Assembly (NCBI GenBank): GCA_028826165.1
Contig: JAPDFW010000092.1
Location: 372,001 to 436,000, forward strand
Reading direction: 5' to 3'
DNA length: 64,000 nucleotides
Origin: Anaeramoeba ignava
Taxonomy: Eukaryota; Metamonada; Anaeramoebidae
A model generated the notes under the pieces. The model had not been told where the DNA came from. It searched no databases and saw only the letters and a program-made list of their open reading frames with translations. Position 1 is the first letter of the stretch; the number at the start of each line of letters is the position of its first letter. Made by a program: the position numbers and the translations under genes. This document shows, piece after piece, positions 11,224-23,700 of the stretch.

Positions 11224-11519
11224 TAAAAAAAAAATTATAATTATAATTATAATTATAATAACTAAATTAAATTCAAAAATAAAAAAATGAAAAAATGAAA
11301 TTTAAAAAAAAAATTTTTAATCAAAAAAAAAATTTTTTTTCCTTTTTTCTTTTTGATTAAAAATTTCAATTCTTTTCATTTAAAGATTTATGTCTTTTTT
11401 TTTCTTTTTAATTTTTTTTTTCAAAATCAAAAAAAAAAGGTTAAAAAAAAAAATAATTCAAAAGAAAAGTTAATTCAAAAAAATTTTCAAATTAATTAAA
11501 AAAAAAAAAAGAAAGAAAA

Positions 11520-13232
11520 GTGGAAAGTTTGATTTTGAATTTGAAATTGAAATTAAAATTAAAATTGATATTGAAATTGATATTGATATTAAAATTGATA
11601 TTGATATTGAAATTGAAATTGATATTTATATTGATATTTATATTGATATTGAAATTAAAATTAAAATTGAAATTGATAATTATATTGATATTGAAATTGA
11701 AATTGATATTTATATTTATATTTATATTGATATTTATATTTATATTGAAATTGATATTGAAATTGATATTGATATTTATATTTATATTGATATTGATATT
11801 GATATTGATATTGATATTGATATTGAAATTGATATTGATATTTATATTTATATTTATATTGATATTGATATTTATATTGATATTTATATTTATATTTATA
11901 TTGATATTGATATTTATATTGATATTTATATTTATATTTATATTGATATTGATATTTATATTGATATTGATATTGATATTTATATTGATATTGAAATTAA
12001 AATTGATATTTATATTGATATTTATATTGATATTTATATTGATATTTATATTGATATTGATATTGATATTGATATTTAAATTGAAATTGATATTGATATT
12101 TATATTTATATTGATATTGATATTGAAATTGATATTTAAATTGAAATTGATATTTATATTTATATTGATATTGATAATTATATTTATATTGATATTAATA
12201 TTTATATTGATATTGATAATTATATTGATATTGAAATTAATATTTATATTGATATTGAAATTGAAATTAAAATTGAAATTGATATTGATATTGAAATTGA
12301 TATTTATATTGATATTTATATTTATATTGATATTGATATTTATATTGATATTTATATTTATATTGATATTGATATTGATATTGATATTGATATTGATATT
12401 GATATTGATATTTATATTGATATTTATATTTATATTTATATTGATATTGATATTGATATTGATATTGATATTGATATTGATATTGATATTGATATTTATA
12501 TTGATTTTGAAATTGATATTGATATTTATATTGATATTGAAATTAATATTTATATTGATATTGAAATTGAAATTAAAATTGATATTGATATTGATATTTA
12601 TATTGATATTGATATTTATATTTATATTGATATTGATATTGATAATTATATTGATATTTATATTGATATTGATATTGATATTGATATATTTATATTGATA
12701 TTTATATTGATATTGATATTGATATTTATATTGATATTGATATTTATATTTATATTGATATTGATATTTATATTGATATTGATATTGATATTGATATTGA
12801 TATTGATATTGATATTGAAATTGAAATTGATATTGATATTGATATTGATATTGATATTGATATTGATATTGATATTGATATTGATATTGATATTGATATT
12901 GATATTGATATTGATATTGATATTGATATTGATATTTATATTGATATTTATATTTATATTGATATTGATATTGATATTGATATTGAAATTGATATTGATA
13001 TTTATATTTATATTTATATTGATATTGATATTGATATTTATATTGATATTGATATTGATATTGATATTGATATTGATATTGATATTTATATTGATATTGA
13101 AATTGAAATTGATATTGATATTTATATTGAAATTAAAAATAAAATTGAAATTGAAATTGAAATTGAAATTGAAATTGAAATTGATATTGAAATTGAAATT
13201 GATATTGATATTGATTTTGAATTTGATATTAA
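11520..13232. repeat. 1.7 kb hexanucleotide array (TTGATA/TTTATA/TTGAAA)
   Basis: Almost every base belongs to a 6-bp unit: TTGATA, TTTATA or TTGAAA on the plus strand. The period divides by three and some frames lack stops, so it creates long false ILIL-type reading frames. The array lies between the 3' end of the channel gene (13235) and the start of the PAQR gene (11223), both on the minus strand. 11224-11519 is A/T homopolymer-rich with nothing recognisable. Confidence 0.95.
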
Positions 13233-13234
13233 AT

Positions 13235-16200
13235 TCATTTTAATTCGATTTCTTGAGGATTTTGATTAATTTGAGGATTCTCTTGATCAAAAGCTTGATA
13301 AGGTGATTCCAAAAATTGAAGGTCTTCAAATGGAATTTCAACTGGATATTGATAACGATATTTTAATTCATCCCGTTCATTTGATTTATTATCTTCAAGT
13401 TTAATCATTTCTTTTAATTGTGCTTTTTGCTTTTTTTTTCTCCAACAAATTTTTGATAAAACTGCAAGAAATATACCTCTCAAAAAATAAACAAAAATCA
13501 CAATTGTAACTGCATAAATTGATGGACGCTGATAAAGTTTTTTTTGTTCCAATTTTGAATTTTCGTTTACAGTTTGACTTTCTTCATTTAATATTAAACT
13601 AGAAATTGCAAGACCAACAATCACTAAAAAGAAATAAATTGGATTTCAAATTTTAATTTTAATTTTAATTTTGATTCTAATTTTGATTTTGATTTTGATA
13701 TTAATTTTAATTTTAATTTTAATTTTGATTTTTAATTTTAGTTTTAATATTAATTTTGATTTTAATTTTAATTTTAATTTTAATTTTAATTTTAATTTTG
13801 ATTTTAATTTTAATTTTAATTTTAATTTTAATTTTAATTTTAATTATAATTTTGATTTTAATTTTAATTTTAAATTTTAATTTTAATTTTAATTTTGATT
13901 TTGATATTAATTTTAATTTTGATTTTGATTTTAATTTTAATTTTAATTTTAATTTTAATTTTAATTTTAATTTTAATTTTAATATTTTAATTTACTTAAT
14001 TGAAAAACTCTTAAAATTGCACGATGAATTGCATCATTATAAAGATGAGGACGTCTAAAAATATGAATTAAACTTAATTTATGAGCGACTAAATAAGAAG
14101 CTAAACCAACAACACAAGTTAAACCAGCAATAGGAAATCTTGGAATAAAAATCAAAGAAAAAGAAATAATTTTCATTGAATGAGAATATAAAAAATCAAA
14201 TTCCACTTTTGGAGGCAAATATCCCATATTTAATGATAATTGTGATTTTGCTTTTTTTCTTGCTCGCCATCTTTTGTACTTGTTTTTTAAGATCATGTAC
14301 CAAAAATAAACCCAAGGACCAGCAAGAGCATCATAAAGACAAATTATAAAAACAACTTGAGGTGCAGTTTCATAAAAACTCATTTTTTTGTTTGTACTCA
14401 TAATAAGAATATAAGCAATAATATTTAATGTTTGAAAGATAATTATATTCATTGCTGTTACTCTTTCTGCATCTGATGGTGATAATTGTCTTCGAAAAGT
14501 TGTTGCTTCTATAATTATATTAAAGAATCAATTTTTTAATTTAAATTTGATTTTGATATTAATATTGATATTAATTTTGATATTAATTTTGATATTAATT
14601 TTGATATTAATTTTGATATTAATTTTGATATTAATTTTGATATTAATTTTGATATTAATTTTGATTTTGATTTTTATATTGATTTTGATTTTTATATTAA
14701 TTTTGAATTTGAATTTGATTTTGATTTTGATTTTTATATTGATTTTGATTTTTATATTAATTTTGAATTTGAATTTGATTTTGATTTTGATTTTGATTTT
14801 GATTTTGATTTTGATTTTTATATTGATTTTGATATTGATATTGATATTGATATTGATATTGATATTTATATTTATATTGATATTGATATTGATATTGATA
14901 TTGATTTTATTTTTGATTTTGATTTTGATTTTAATTTTAATTTTAATTTGATTTTGATTTTGATATTTATATTGATATTGATATTGATATTGATATTGAT
15001 TTTGATTTTGATTTAGATTTGCTTACTTCTGATTGCATAAATTATTAATCGATTTGAAACTAAAATTATGATGGACATGAGAATAGAAATACCAAGTCCA
15101 CCATTTTGATTTTTGACGGTTTGAAACACTAAAATGAAAATAAAATGAAAATAAAATTTAAATGAAATGAATATTGAATATTGAATATTGAATATTGAAT
15201 ATTGAATATTAAATCCAAATACATATGACAATAAGTAATCCTAATCCAATAAAAAATGAAGAAAAAAGCCAAGAAGCCATTTCTCTGGCAATTCTAGAAA
15301 TAAAAGAAGTTGAAAAATAATTCCATGAAATATCACGAGGTTCTGGAGCTTCTCTAACTGTTAAACGATGCTTTTTTCTGAATCTTTTTCCATGTGAAAA
15401 GCAACAACAAAGATATTTATCAACAAGTGAATTTGAATAAAGATAAAGTGCATGTTTTACTGATCCCATAAATTTAAATGTAACTATGCAATTTCCTTTA
15501 CATTTAAATACTCTTTCTGATTGTTTATCTAATTTTCTTGTTAATTGTTCTTCTTGTTTCGAAAATTTGGAATGATTTACTTGAGCAAAAAAAGCATCAT
15601 GTTTCTTTAATAAAGATAAATGATTTTTGATTTTAATTTTGATTTTAATATCAATTTTGATTTTTTTGATTTTGATTTTGATTTTTTTGATTTTGATTTT
15701 GATTTTGATTTTGATTTTGATTTTGATTTTGATTTTGATTTTGATTTTAATTTTGATTTTGATTTTAATATTGATTTTGATTTTGATTTTTTTGATTTTA
15801 ATTTTGATTTTGATTTTGATTTTGATATTGATTTTGATATTAATTTTGATTTTGATTTTAATATTGATTTTGATTTTAATTTTGATTTTGATTTTAATAT
15901 TGATTTTGTTTTTGATTTTTTTGATTTTAATTTTAATTTTAATTTTGATTTTGATATTGATTTTGATATTGATTTTGATTTTGTTTTTGATATTAATATT
16001 GATTTTAATATTGATTTTGATATTAATATTAATATTGATTTTGATTTTGATTTTGATATTAATATTAATTTTAATTTTGATTTTGATTTTGATTTTGATT
16101 TTAATTTTAATTTTAGATTTTCTACTTTTATTTGTGTTTTTTTAATCTTATCAACTGTTTCAAGCAGATTTCCAAAATTATAAATTAAAAAAACATCTTC

Positions 16201-18641
16201 AATTTCTCCAAATTTTCCAAAAAATTCTTTGATTTCAAGGGAATTTGTTGCATTTGGTGGTAAACCAGAAACAAAAATTGAGTAATCTGAAATTAATTTG
16301 TGAGTTTTATTCAATTTATATCTCATTGCTTCTCGATCAATAGCTTTTGCAATGCCAATAAATCCAATCAAAACAACTCCATTTATTATTGTAACAATTA
16401 TAGCTTGCAACCTCATTTTATCCCCTTTAAATATGTAAACAAATATATGAACAAATTCAAATTTTAATTTATATTTTGATTTTGATTTTGATTTAGATTT
16501 TGATTTAGATTTTGATTTTGATTTTGATTTTAATTGAATTTTAATATTAATTTTGATTTAGATTTTGATTTTGATTTAAATTTTGATTTTGATTTTGATT
16601 TTGATTTTAATTTAGATTTTAATTTAGATTTAGATTTTGATTTTAATTTTAATTTTGGTTTTGATTTAAATTTTGATTTAAATTTTGATTTAGATTTAGA
16701 TTTTGAATTTGATTTGAATTTTGATTTTGATTTTGATTTTGATTTTGATTTTGATTTTAATTTTAATTTTAATTTTGATTTAAATTTAGATTTTGATTTT
16801 AATTTTGATTTTGATTTTGATTTTGGTTTTGATTTTGATTTAGATTTAAATTTAAATTTTAATTTTAATTTTAATTTTAATTTTGGTTTTGATTTTGATT
16901 TTAATTTTGATTTTAATTTTAATTTTAATTTAAATTTAAATTTAGATTTAGATTTTGATTTTAATTTTAATTTTGATTTAGATTTAGATTTTGATTTTAA
17001 TTTTGGTTTTGATTTAGATTTAGATTTTGATTTTAATTTTGGTTTTGATTTAAATTTTGATTTTGATTTAGAAATTTTACTTTGTGGCCAACAGTTTTTA
17101 ACTGACATTTTTAATAAAAAATCTGATTCATTTTTGTTGCAATTAACATTCACAACAATCAACCAAATACAAAGTGCTGCAACAATTAAAAATAAAATTA
17201 TCATCGCAAGCTTGTAATTGTGTTTTTAATTTAATTTTAATTTTGAATTTGAATTTGATTTTTAATTTAAATTTAGATTTAGATTTAGATTTTGATTTTA
17301 ATTTTGATTTAGATTTAGATTTTGATTTAGATTTAAATTTAGATTTTGATTTTAATTTTAATTTTAATTTTAATTTTAATTTAAATTTAGATTTAGATTT
17401 AGATTTAGATTTTAATTTTAATTTTAATTTTAATTTTGATTTTGATTTTAATTTAGATTTTAATTTTGATTTAGATTTAGATTTTAATTTTGATTTAGAT
17501 TTAGATTTTGATTTTAATTTTGATTTTGATTTTGATTTTGATTTTGATTTTGATTTTGATTTTGATTTTGATTTTGATTTTGATTTTGATTTTGATTTTG
17601 ATTTTGATTTAGATTTTGATTTTGATTTTAGATTTTGATTTAGATTTTGATTTTGGTTTTAGATTTAGATTTAGATTTAGATTTTGATTTTGATTTTGAT
17701 TTAGATTTAGATTTTGATTTAGATTTAGATTTTGATTTTGATTTTGATTTTGATTTTGATTTTTAATTTAAATTTTGATTTTGATTTAGATTTTGAATTT
17801 GATTTTAATTTTGATTTTAATTTTAATTTTGATTTTTTACAAGAAAAGAGAAATATAAACCACAACCTAAGCCAAGTTCTGGTTTAAAATGAAAAAAATC
17901 AGTTTTCCAAAAAGCTACTTTATGGAAATTACCATCATCATCCTTTATATGAAGCATATGAGATAAACGATACCTATTAGCTTGTTTTTCTGCTTCTTCA
18001 AGTGTCACATCTTCAATTTGAATATTCTCAAATTTTTTTGGATTATCTTGAGAATTTAAATCATCAATTTCAAGACCATCAGAATGTATTAAATTTAAAT
18101 TATTTTGATTTAAATTTTCATTTTCATTTTCATTTTCATTTTCATTTAAATTTTCATTTAAATTTTCATTTTCATTTGGAAGAGGAATTTCATTTAAATT
18201 TGGAAGAGGAATTTCATTTAAATTTTCAATTATATTTTCATTTGGATTTCCGTTTTCAATTGGAGGAGGAAGATCATCTGGATTTGGAAGTGGAATTTCA
18301 TTTAGATTCTCATTTAGATTCTCATTTAGATTCTCATTTAGATTCTCATTTAAATTCTCTTTTGAATTATCAATCGAATTTTGTTTTAGATTTTGATTTA
18401 GATTCTCTTTTGAATTATCAATTGAATTTTCTTTTGAACTTTTTTTTGCTCTCACAATTCTTATTGCTTGATTCTTGTCAACTTTAACCGCTGATATTGA
18501 AATACTTCTTTTTGGTTTTGTTGGCTCGTTTTTTGAAAGTGATATACTTCTTTGTGGTTTTGATTGTTGATTTGATTCTAATTTGGGTTTTAATGTTAAT
18601 TTTTTTGGAATTTGAGGTTGACCGTTTGAATTTTGATTCAT
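13235..18641 (-). CDS. OSCA/TMEM63 (CSC1-like, DUF221) membrane channel
   Basis: Seven exons: 18641-17841, 17210-17081, 16424-16126, 15604-15223, 15128-15027, 14508-13996, 13623-13235. They splice in phase to 871 aa. Exon 1 encodes a long hydrophilic N-terminus with NLNEN repeats and leads into the first membrane helix. Exon 3 has a helix and the RRM-like PHM7_cyt start (DYSIFVSGLPPNATNSLEIKEFFGKFGEIEDVF). Exon 4 has the diagnostic APEPRDISWNYF. Exons 4-7 carry the 7TM region, including PPKVEFDFLYSHSMKIISFS. The family comprises hyperosmolality- or stretch-gated cation channels and lipid scramblases. Introns 1, 2, 3, 5 and 6 are hexamer arrays. The ~265-residue N-terminal extension is unusual for the family. 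Confidence 0.92.
13624..13995 (-). repeat. Channel gene intron 6: AAAATT/AAAATC array
   Basis: Starts GTAAAT and ends TTTTTAG on the minus strand. In between are almost only 6-bp units, with the A-rich strand as sense. Confidence 0.85.
14509..15026 (-). repeat. Channel gene intron 5: mixed hexamer array
   Basis: Starts GTAAGC and ends ATTATAG in the sense direction. Sub-blocks of AAAATC, AATATC and AATATA units follow one another, including a regular 12-bp AATATC-AAAATT block at 14562-14660. Confidence 0.85.
15605..16125 (-). repeat. Channel gene intron 3: AAAATC array
   Basis: Sense GTAGAA..TTAAAG, filled with AAAATC/AAAATT/AATATC units. The exon 3 frame stays open through nearly the whole intron and would encode a Lys-Ser/Lys-Leu dipeptide run if the intron were retained. 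Confidence 0.85.
16425..17080 (-). repeat. Channel gene intron 2: AAAATC/AAATCT array
   Basis: Sense GTAAAA..TTAAAG. The exon 2 frame is open through almost the whole 656-nt intron (Lys-Ser, Lys-Leu, Lys-Pro, Lys-Phe pairs). Confidence 0.85.
17211..17840 (-). repeat. Channel gene intron 1: AAATCT/AAAATC array
   Basis: Sense GTAAAA..ATTACAAG. It contains a near-perfect AAAATC run at about 17520-17620. The final 20 bases before the splice site are non-repetitive. Confidence 0.85.
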
Positions 18642-19089
18642 TTGATCTTAAATAAAATAAAAATAACCAAATAAAATAAAATAAAAGAAAAAAATAAAGA
18701 AAAAAATAAAGAAAGGAAAAAATGAAAAACTTTTTTTTTGTTTATTTTTTATTTTTTTATTTTTTTATTTTTTTATTTATTCAATTATAATTTCTTTTTT
18801 TTTTTCATCAAAATTTCAAATGTTTTGTTGACTTTCAATTTACCATTTTTTTTTCTTTTAAATAAATAAAATTAAATTAAACAATTTATTTAAAACCCTT
18901 TTAAATAACAATTTTATTATTTAAATTTTAATTTAAATTTAATTTATTTTAATTATTTTCTGATCAATAAAAAAATTTCAAAAAAATAAAAAAAAAAAGA
19001 ACAAAAAAATTTTGATAAGTTTTTTCTTTCTTTTTTTTATTTTATTTATTTATTTATTTTTTGGATTTTCGAATTAATTCATTAAGTCA

Positions 19090-20510
19090 ATAAAAATTAA
19101 AATTAAAAATAATTCAAAATAATTCAAAATAATTAAAAAATTTTAGATCAAATATTTAATATAATTTTCAATATAAAATATAATATAAATTTTTAATATA
19201 AATTATAGATTGAATATAAAATTAAAAATAAATAATAATTAAAAATAAATAATAATTCAAAATAATTAAAAATAATTAAAAATTTTAGATCAAATATTTA
19301 ATATAATTTTCAAATATAAAAATATAATATAAATTTTTAATATAAATTATAGATTAAATCTAAAATTAAAAATAAATAATAATTAAAAATAAATAATAAT
19401 TCAAAATAATTCAAAATAATTAAAAATTTTAGATCAAATATTTAATATAATTTTAAATATAAAATATAATATAAATTTTAAATATAAATTATAGATTAAA
19501 TCTAAAATTAAAAATAAATAATAATTATAAATAAATAATAATTCAAAATAATTAAAAATAATTAAAAATTTTAGATCAAATGTTTAATATAATTTTAAAT
19601 ATATAATATAATATAAATTTTTAATATAAATTATGGATTAAATATAAAATTAAAAATAAACAATAATTATAAATAAATAATAATTCAAAATAATTAAAAA
19701 TAATTAAAAATTTTAGATCAAATATTTAATATAATTTTAAATATAAAATATAATATAAATTTTTAATATAAATTATAGATTAAATCTAAAATTAAAAATA
19801 AACAATAATTATAAATAAATAATAATTCAAAATAAATCAAAATAATTAAAAATTTTAGATCAAATATTTAATATAATTTTAAATATAAAATATAATATAA
19901 ATTTTTAATATAAATTATGGATTAAATATAAAATTAAAAGTAAACAATAATTATAAATAAATAATAATTCAAAATAATTCAAAATAATTAAAAAATTTTA
20001 GATCAAATATTTAATATAATTTTAAATATAAATTATAATATAAATTTTTAATATAAATTATGGATTAAATCTAAAATTAAAAATAAATAATAATTATAAA
20101 TAAATAATAATTCAAAGTAATTAAAAATAATTAAGAAATTTTAGATCAAATATTTAATATAATTTTAAATATAAAATATAATATAAATTTTTAATATAAA
20201 TTATGGATTAAATATAAAATTAAAAATAAACAATAATTATAAATAAATAATAATTCAAAATAATTCAAAATAATTAAAAAATTTTAGATCAAATATTTAA
20301 TATAATTTTAAGTATAAAATATAATATAAATTTTTAATATAAATTATAGATTAAATATAAAATTAAAAATAAATAATAATTATAAATAAATAATAATTCA
20401 AAATAATTCAAAATAATTAAAAAATTTTAGATCAAATATTTAATATAATTTTAAATATAAATTATAATATAAATTTTTAATATAAATTATGGATTAAATC
20501 TGAATATATT
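19090..20510. repeat. Satellite S5, 143 bp tandem repeat
   Basis: Ten units; the anchor TTTTAGATCAAATATTT recurs at 19141, 19283, 19427, 19569, 19711, 19853, 19996, 20139, 20282 and 20425, i.e. every 142-144 bp. The array fills the divergent interval between the channel gene (starts 18641, minus) and the ABCA gene (starts 20714, plus). 18642-19089 and 20511-20713 are A/T-rich leaders with no gene. Confidence 0.95.
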
Positions 20511-20713
20511 TTTAAATCCAAAAACAAAAAAGAATTCTTGATCAAACTCAAATTAAATTCAAATGAAAATTAATCAATTACGTGTCAATAAAATCAATTC
20601 CAAAAACAAAAAAAAACAAAAAAAACAAAAAAAACAAAAATCATTTTTTTATTTCTTTTTTTATCTCTTTACCATTTTTAATTCAAAAACAAAAACGAAT
20701 TTAAAATTATTAA

Positions 20714-23700
20714 ATGGACAAAGAAGACAGCACAACATCAGAATTAGAAGTATCAGAAAGAGAAGCAAATACAAAGCCAGTTGAACCCCAATTAGACAAT
20801 GAAGTTGAATTTCAAAAACCTCCACATGTTCAAAAAAAACAAACAAGATTGAAATTTGGTGATCAATTTTATGCGCTTCTTCGAAAGAATTGGAGACTTC
20901 AGAAAAGACAAAAAAAACTCAATACTTGTCAAATCTGTTTTTCTGTTGTTATTCTTTTATGGTTGTTGGTTATTCAATTCTTGGTTTCAAAATATTTAAA
21001 TCATAAAAGAGATCCTGATCCAACTCCTGAACCAGAACCTTATGAGTATTTTTTTCTTCTTTTTACAAATTAAAATTAAAATTAAAATTATAATTAAAAT
21101 TCATTTATAATTAAAATTAAAATTAAAATTAAAATTAAAATTATAATTAAAATCAAAATTAAAATTCATTTATAAAATTAAAATTCATTTATAAAATTAT
21201 AATTAAAATTAAAATTAAAATTAAAATTAAAATTAAAATTAAAATTAAAATTAAAATTAAAATTAAAATTAAAATTAAAATTAAAATTAAAATTAAAATT
21301 ATAATTAAAATTAAAATTAAAATTAAAATTAAAATTAAAATTAAAATTAAAATTAAAATTAAAATTAAAATTAAAATTAAAATTAAAATTAAAATTAAAA
21401 TTAAAATTAAAATTAAAATTAAAATTATTAAAATTAAAATTAAAATCAAAATTATAATTAAATTTCATTTATAAAATTAAAAATCAAAATTAAAATTATA
21501 ATTAAAATCAAATTTAAATTCAAAATTATAATTAAAATTAAAATTAAAATCAAAATTAAAATAAAATTAAAATTAAATTTAAAAATTAAAATTAAAATTA
21601 AAATCAAAATTAAAATTAAAATTAAAAATTCAGTTATTTAAGTCCAGCTGATATTTGGTATTCCGATTGCCCAGCTGGAAGTTCTGAATATTATTTTTCT
21701 ACAGATTTTGAAAAATTAGCAAATTATACTGTGACAACAGAAGAAGGAACAGATCAAAACCTTGCAACAACTCAATATCAAGAATTCAGTTCTGCAGATT
21801 CATTAGATCAAACTTTATATGATAGTTTCACTCAAGATTCATTCAAACCTGCTGGCGGTAATTTATCAACTAATTTCATTTAAAAAATTGAAATCAAAAT
21901 TAAAATTTATATTAAAATTATAATTAAAATTAAAATTATAATTAAAATTATAATTAAAATTATAATTAAAATTAAAATTCATTTATAATATTAAATTTAA
22001 AATCAAAATTAAAATTAAAATTAAAATTAAAATTAAAATTAAAATTAAAATTAAAATTAAAATTCATTTATAATATTAAAATTAAAATTAAAATTAAAAT
22101 TCATTTATAATATTAAATAGCAATTCATTTTGATTTACTTAATGTAACTACTGGCGATGTAAAATTCTCAATTCTCTATAATAGTAGTAGTACTAGTACT
22201 AGCGGTAGTAATGACCATTTGCAATTGGATGGAGAAACAGCATTTCTACCAACTCTTTTAAATACTGTGATGAGAGTTTTATATCAAAATATTTCCAGTA
22301 CTTCTTTGAATATTCGAGCTGCTTTTCAGAAATTTCCAATTATTGAAGGTGAAGATCAACTTGATATTGTTGCATATATGCTTGGAACCTTTTTTTCCAT
22401 TTTGCTTCATTTCTTGCTTCCAATTTTTATGATGGTTTTTTAATCAATTTTTAAATTCAAAAATTTAATCCAAAAAAATTCATTTCAAAAAAAATATTTT
22501 TAGTCAATTGTTTATGAAAAACAAAACAATATTCTTAATATTATGAAAATGATGGGATTACGTTTAAGAGCTTATTGGGTTTCTATTTACGTTTTTAATT
22601 ATTTACTTTATCTTTTGATGCTTGTTGTCTTTTATATTTTTGGATTTGCTTTTGGTAAATTGATGAATATTATTTGAAATAATAAATAATTTTAATTTTA
22701 ATTTAATTTAATTTTAATTTAATTTTAATTTGATTTTAATTTTAATTTAATTTTAATTTAATTTAATTTTAATTTAATTTAAATTTAATTTGATTTTAAT
22801 TTTATTTAATTTTAATTTTAATTTTAATTTAATTTAATTTAATTTAATTTAATTTAATTTAATTTAATTTAATTTAATTTAATTTAATTTTAATTTAATT
22901 TAATTTAATTTAATTTAATTTAATTTAATTTTAATTTAATTTAATTTTAATTTAATTTAATTTAATTTAATTTAATTTAATTTAATTTAATTTAATTTAA
23001 TTTTAATTTTAATTTAATTTAATTTTAATTTGATTTATAAAAAAGGTTTCCGTTTCTTTCGCAAGAATGCTTTCTTATCTCATTTTCTTCTTTTTATTAT
23101 TTGGGGAAATACTTTAATTGCTATTTCATTTTTATTTTCATTACTTTTCAAAAAAGTTCGAACTGCTTCAAGTAAAATTTTCGAATTTTTTTTGAAACAA
23201 ATTTTGAAAAGAATTAACAAAAAAATTTTTTATTTAGTTTTTGGATATTTTGGAGTAATTTTACTTGTTATAGCTTCATCTGTGCTTTTTGAGTAAATTA
23301 AAATAACTAAAACTCGAAAATTGGATTTATAAAATTATTTATTAAATTAAATATAAAATTATTTATAAAATTATTTATAAAATTATTTATAAAATTATTT
23401 ATAAAATTAAATATAAAATTAAATATAAAATTAAATATAAAATTAAATATAAAATTAAATATAAAATTAAATATAAAATTATTAATAAAATTATTTATAA
23501 AATTATTTATAAAATTATTAATAAATTAAATATAAAATTATTTATAAAATTATTTATAAAATTATTTATAAAATTATTTATAAAATTATTTATAAAATTA
23601 TTTATAAAATTATTTATAAAATTATTTATAAAATTATTTATAAAATTATTTATAAAATTATTTATAAAATTATTTATAAAATTAAATATAAAATTATTTA

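Noticed and set aside
11520-13243. Long open frames encoding (IL)n, (NF)n, (DF)n, (KI)n
   Set aside because: They are products of 6- or 12-bp arrays that lack stops in some frames; both strands give such frames, and spliced gene models explain the flanks.
20563-20784. Lys/Gln-rich 73-codon frame before the ABCA gene
   Set aside because: Low-complexity leader overlapping the true start at 20714; no homology or conserved features.
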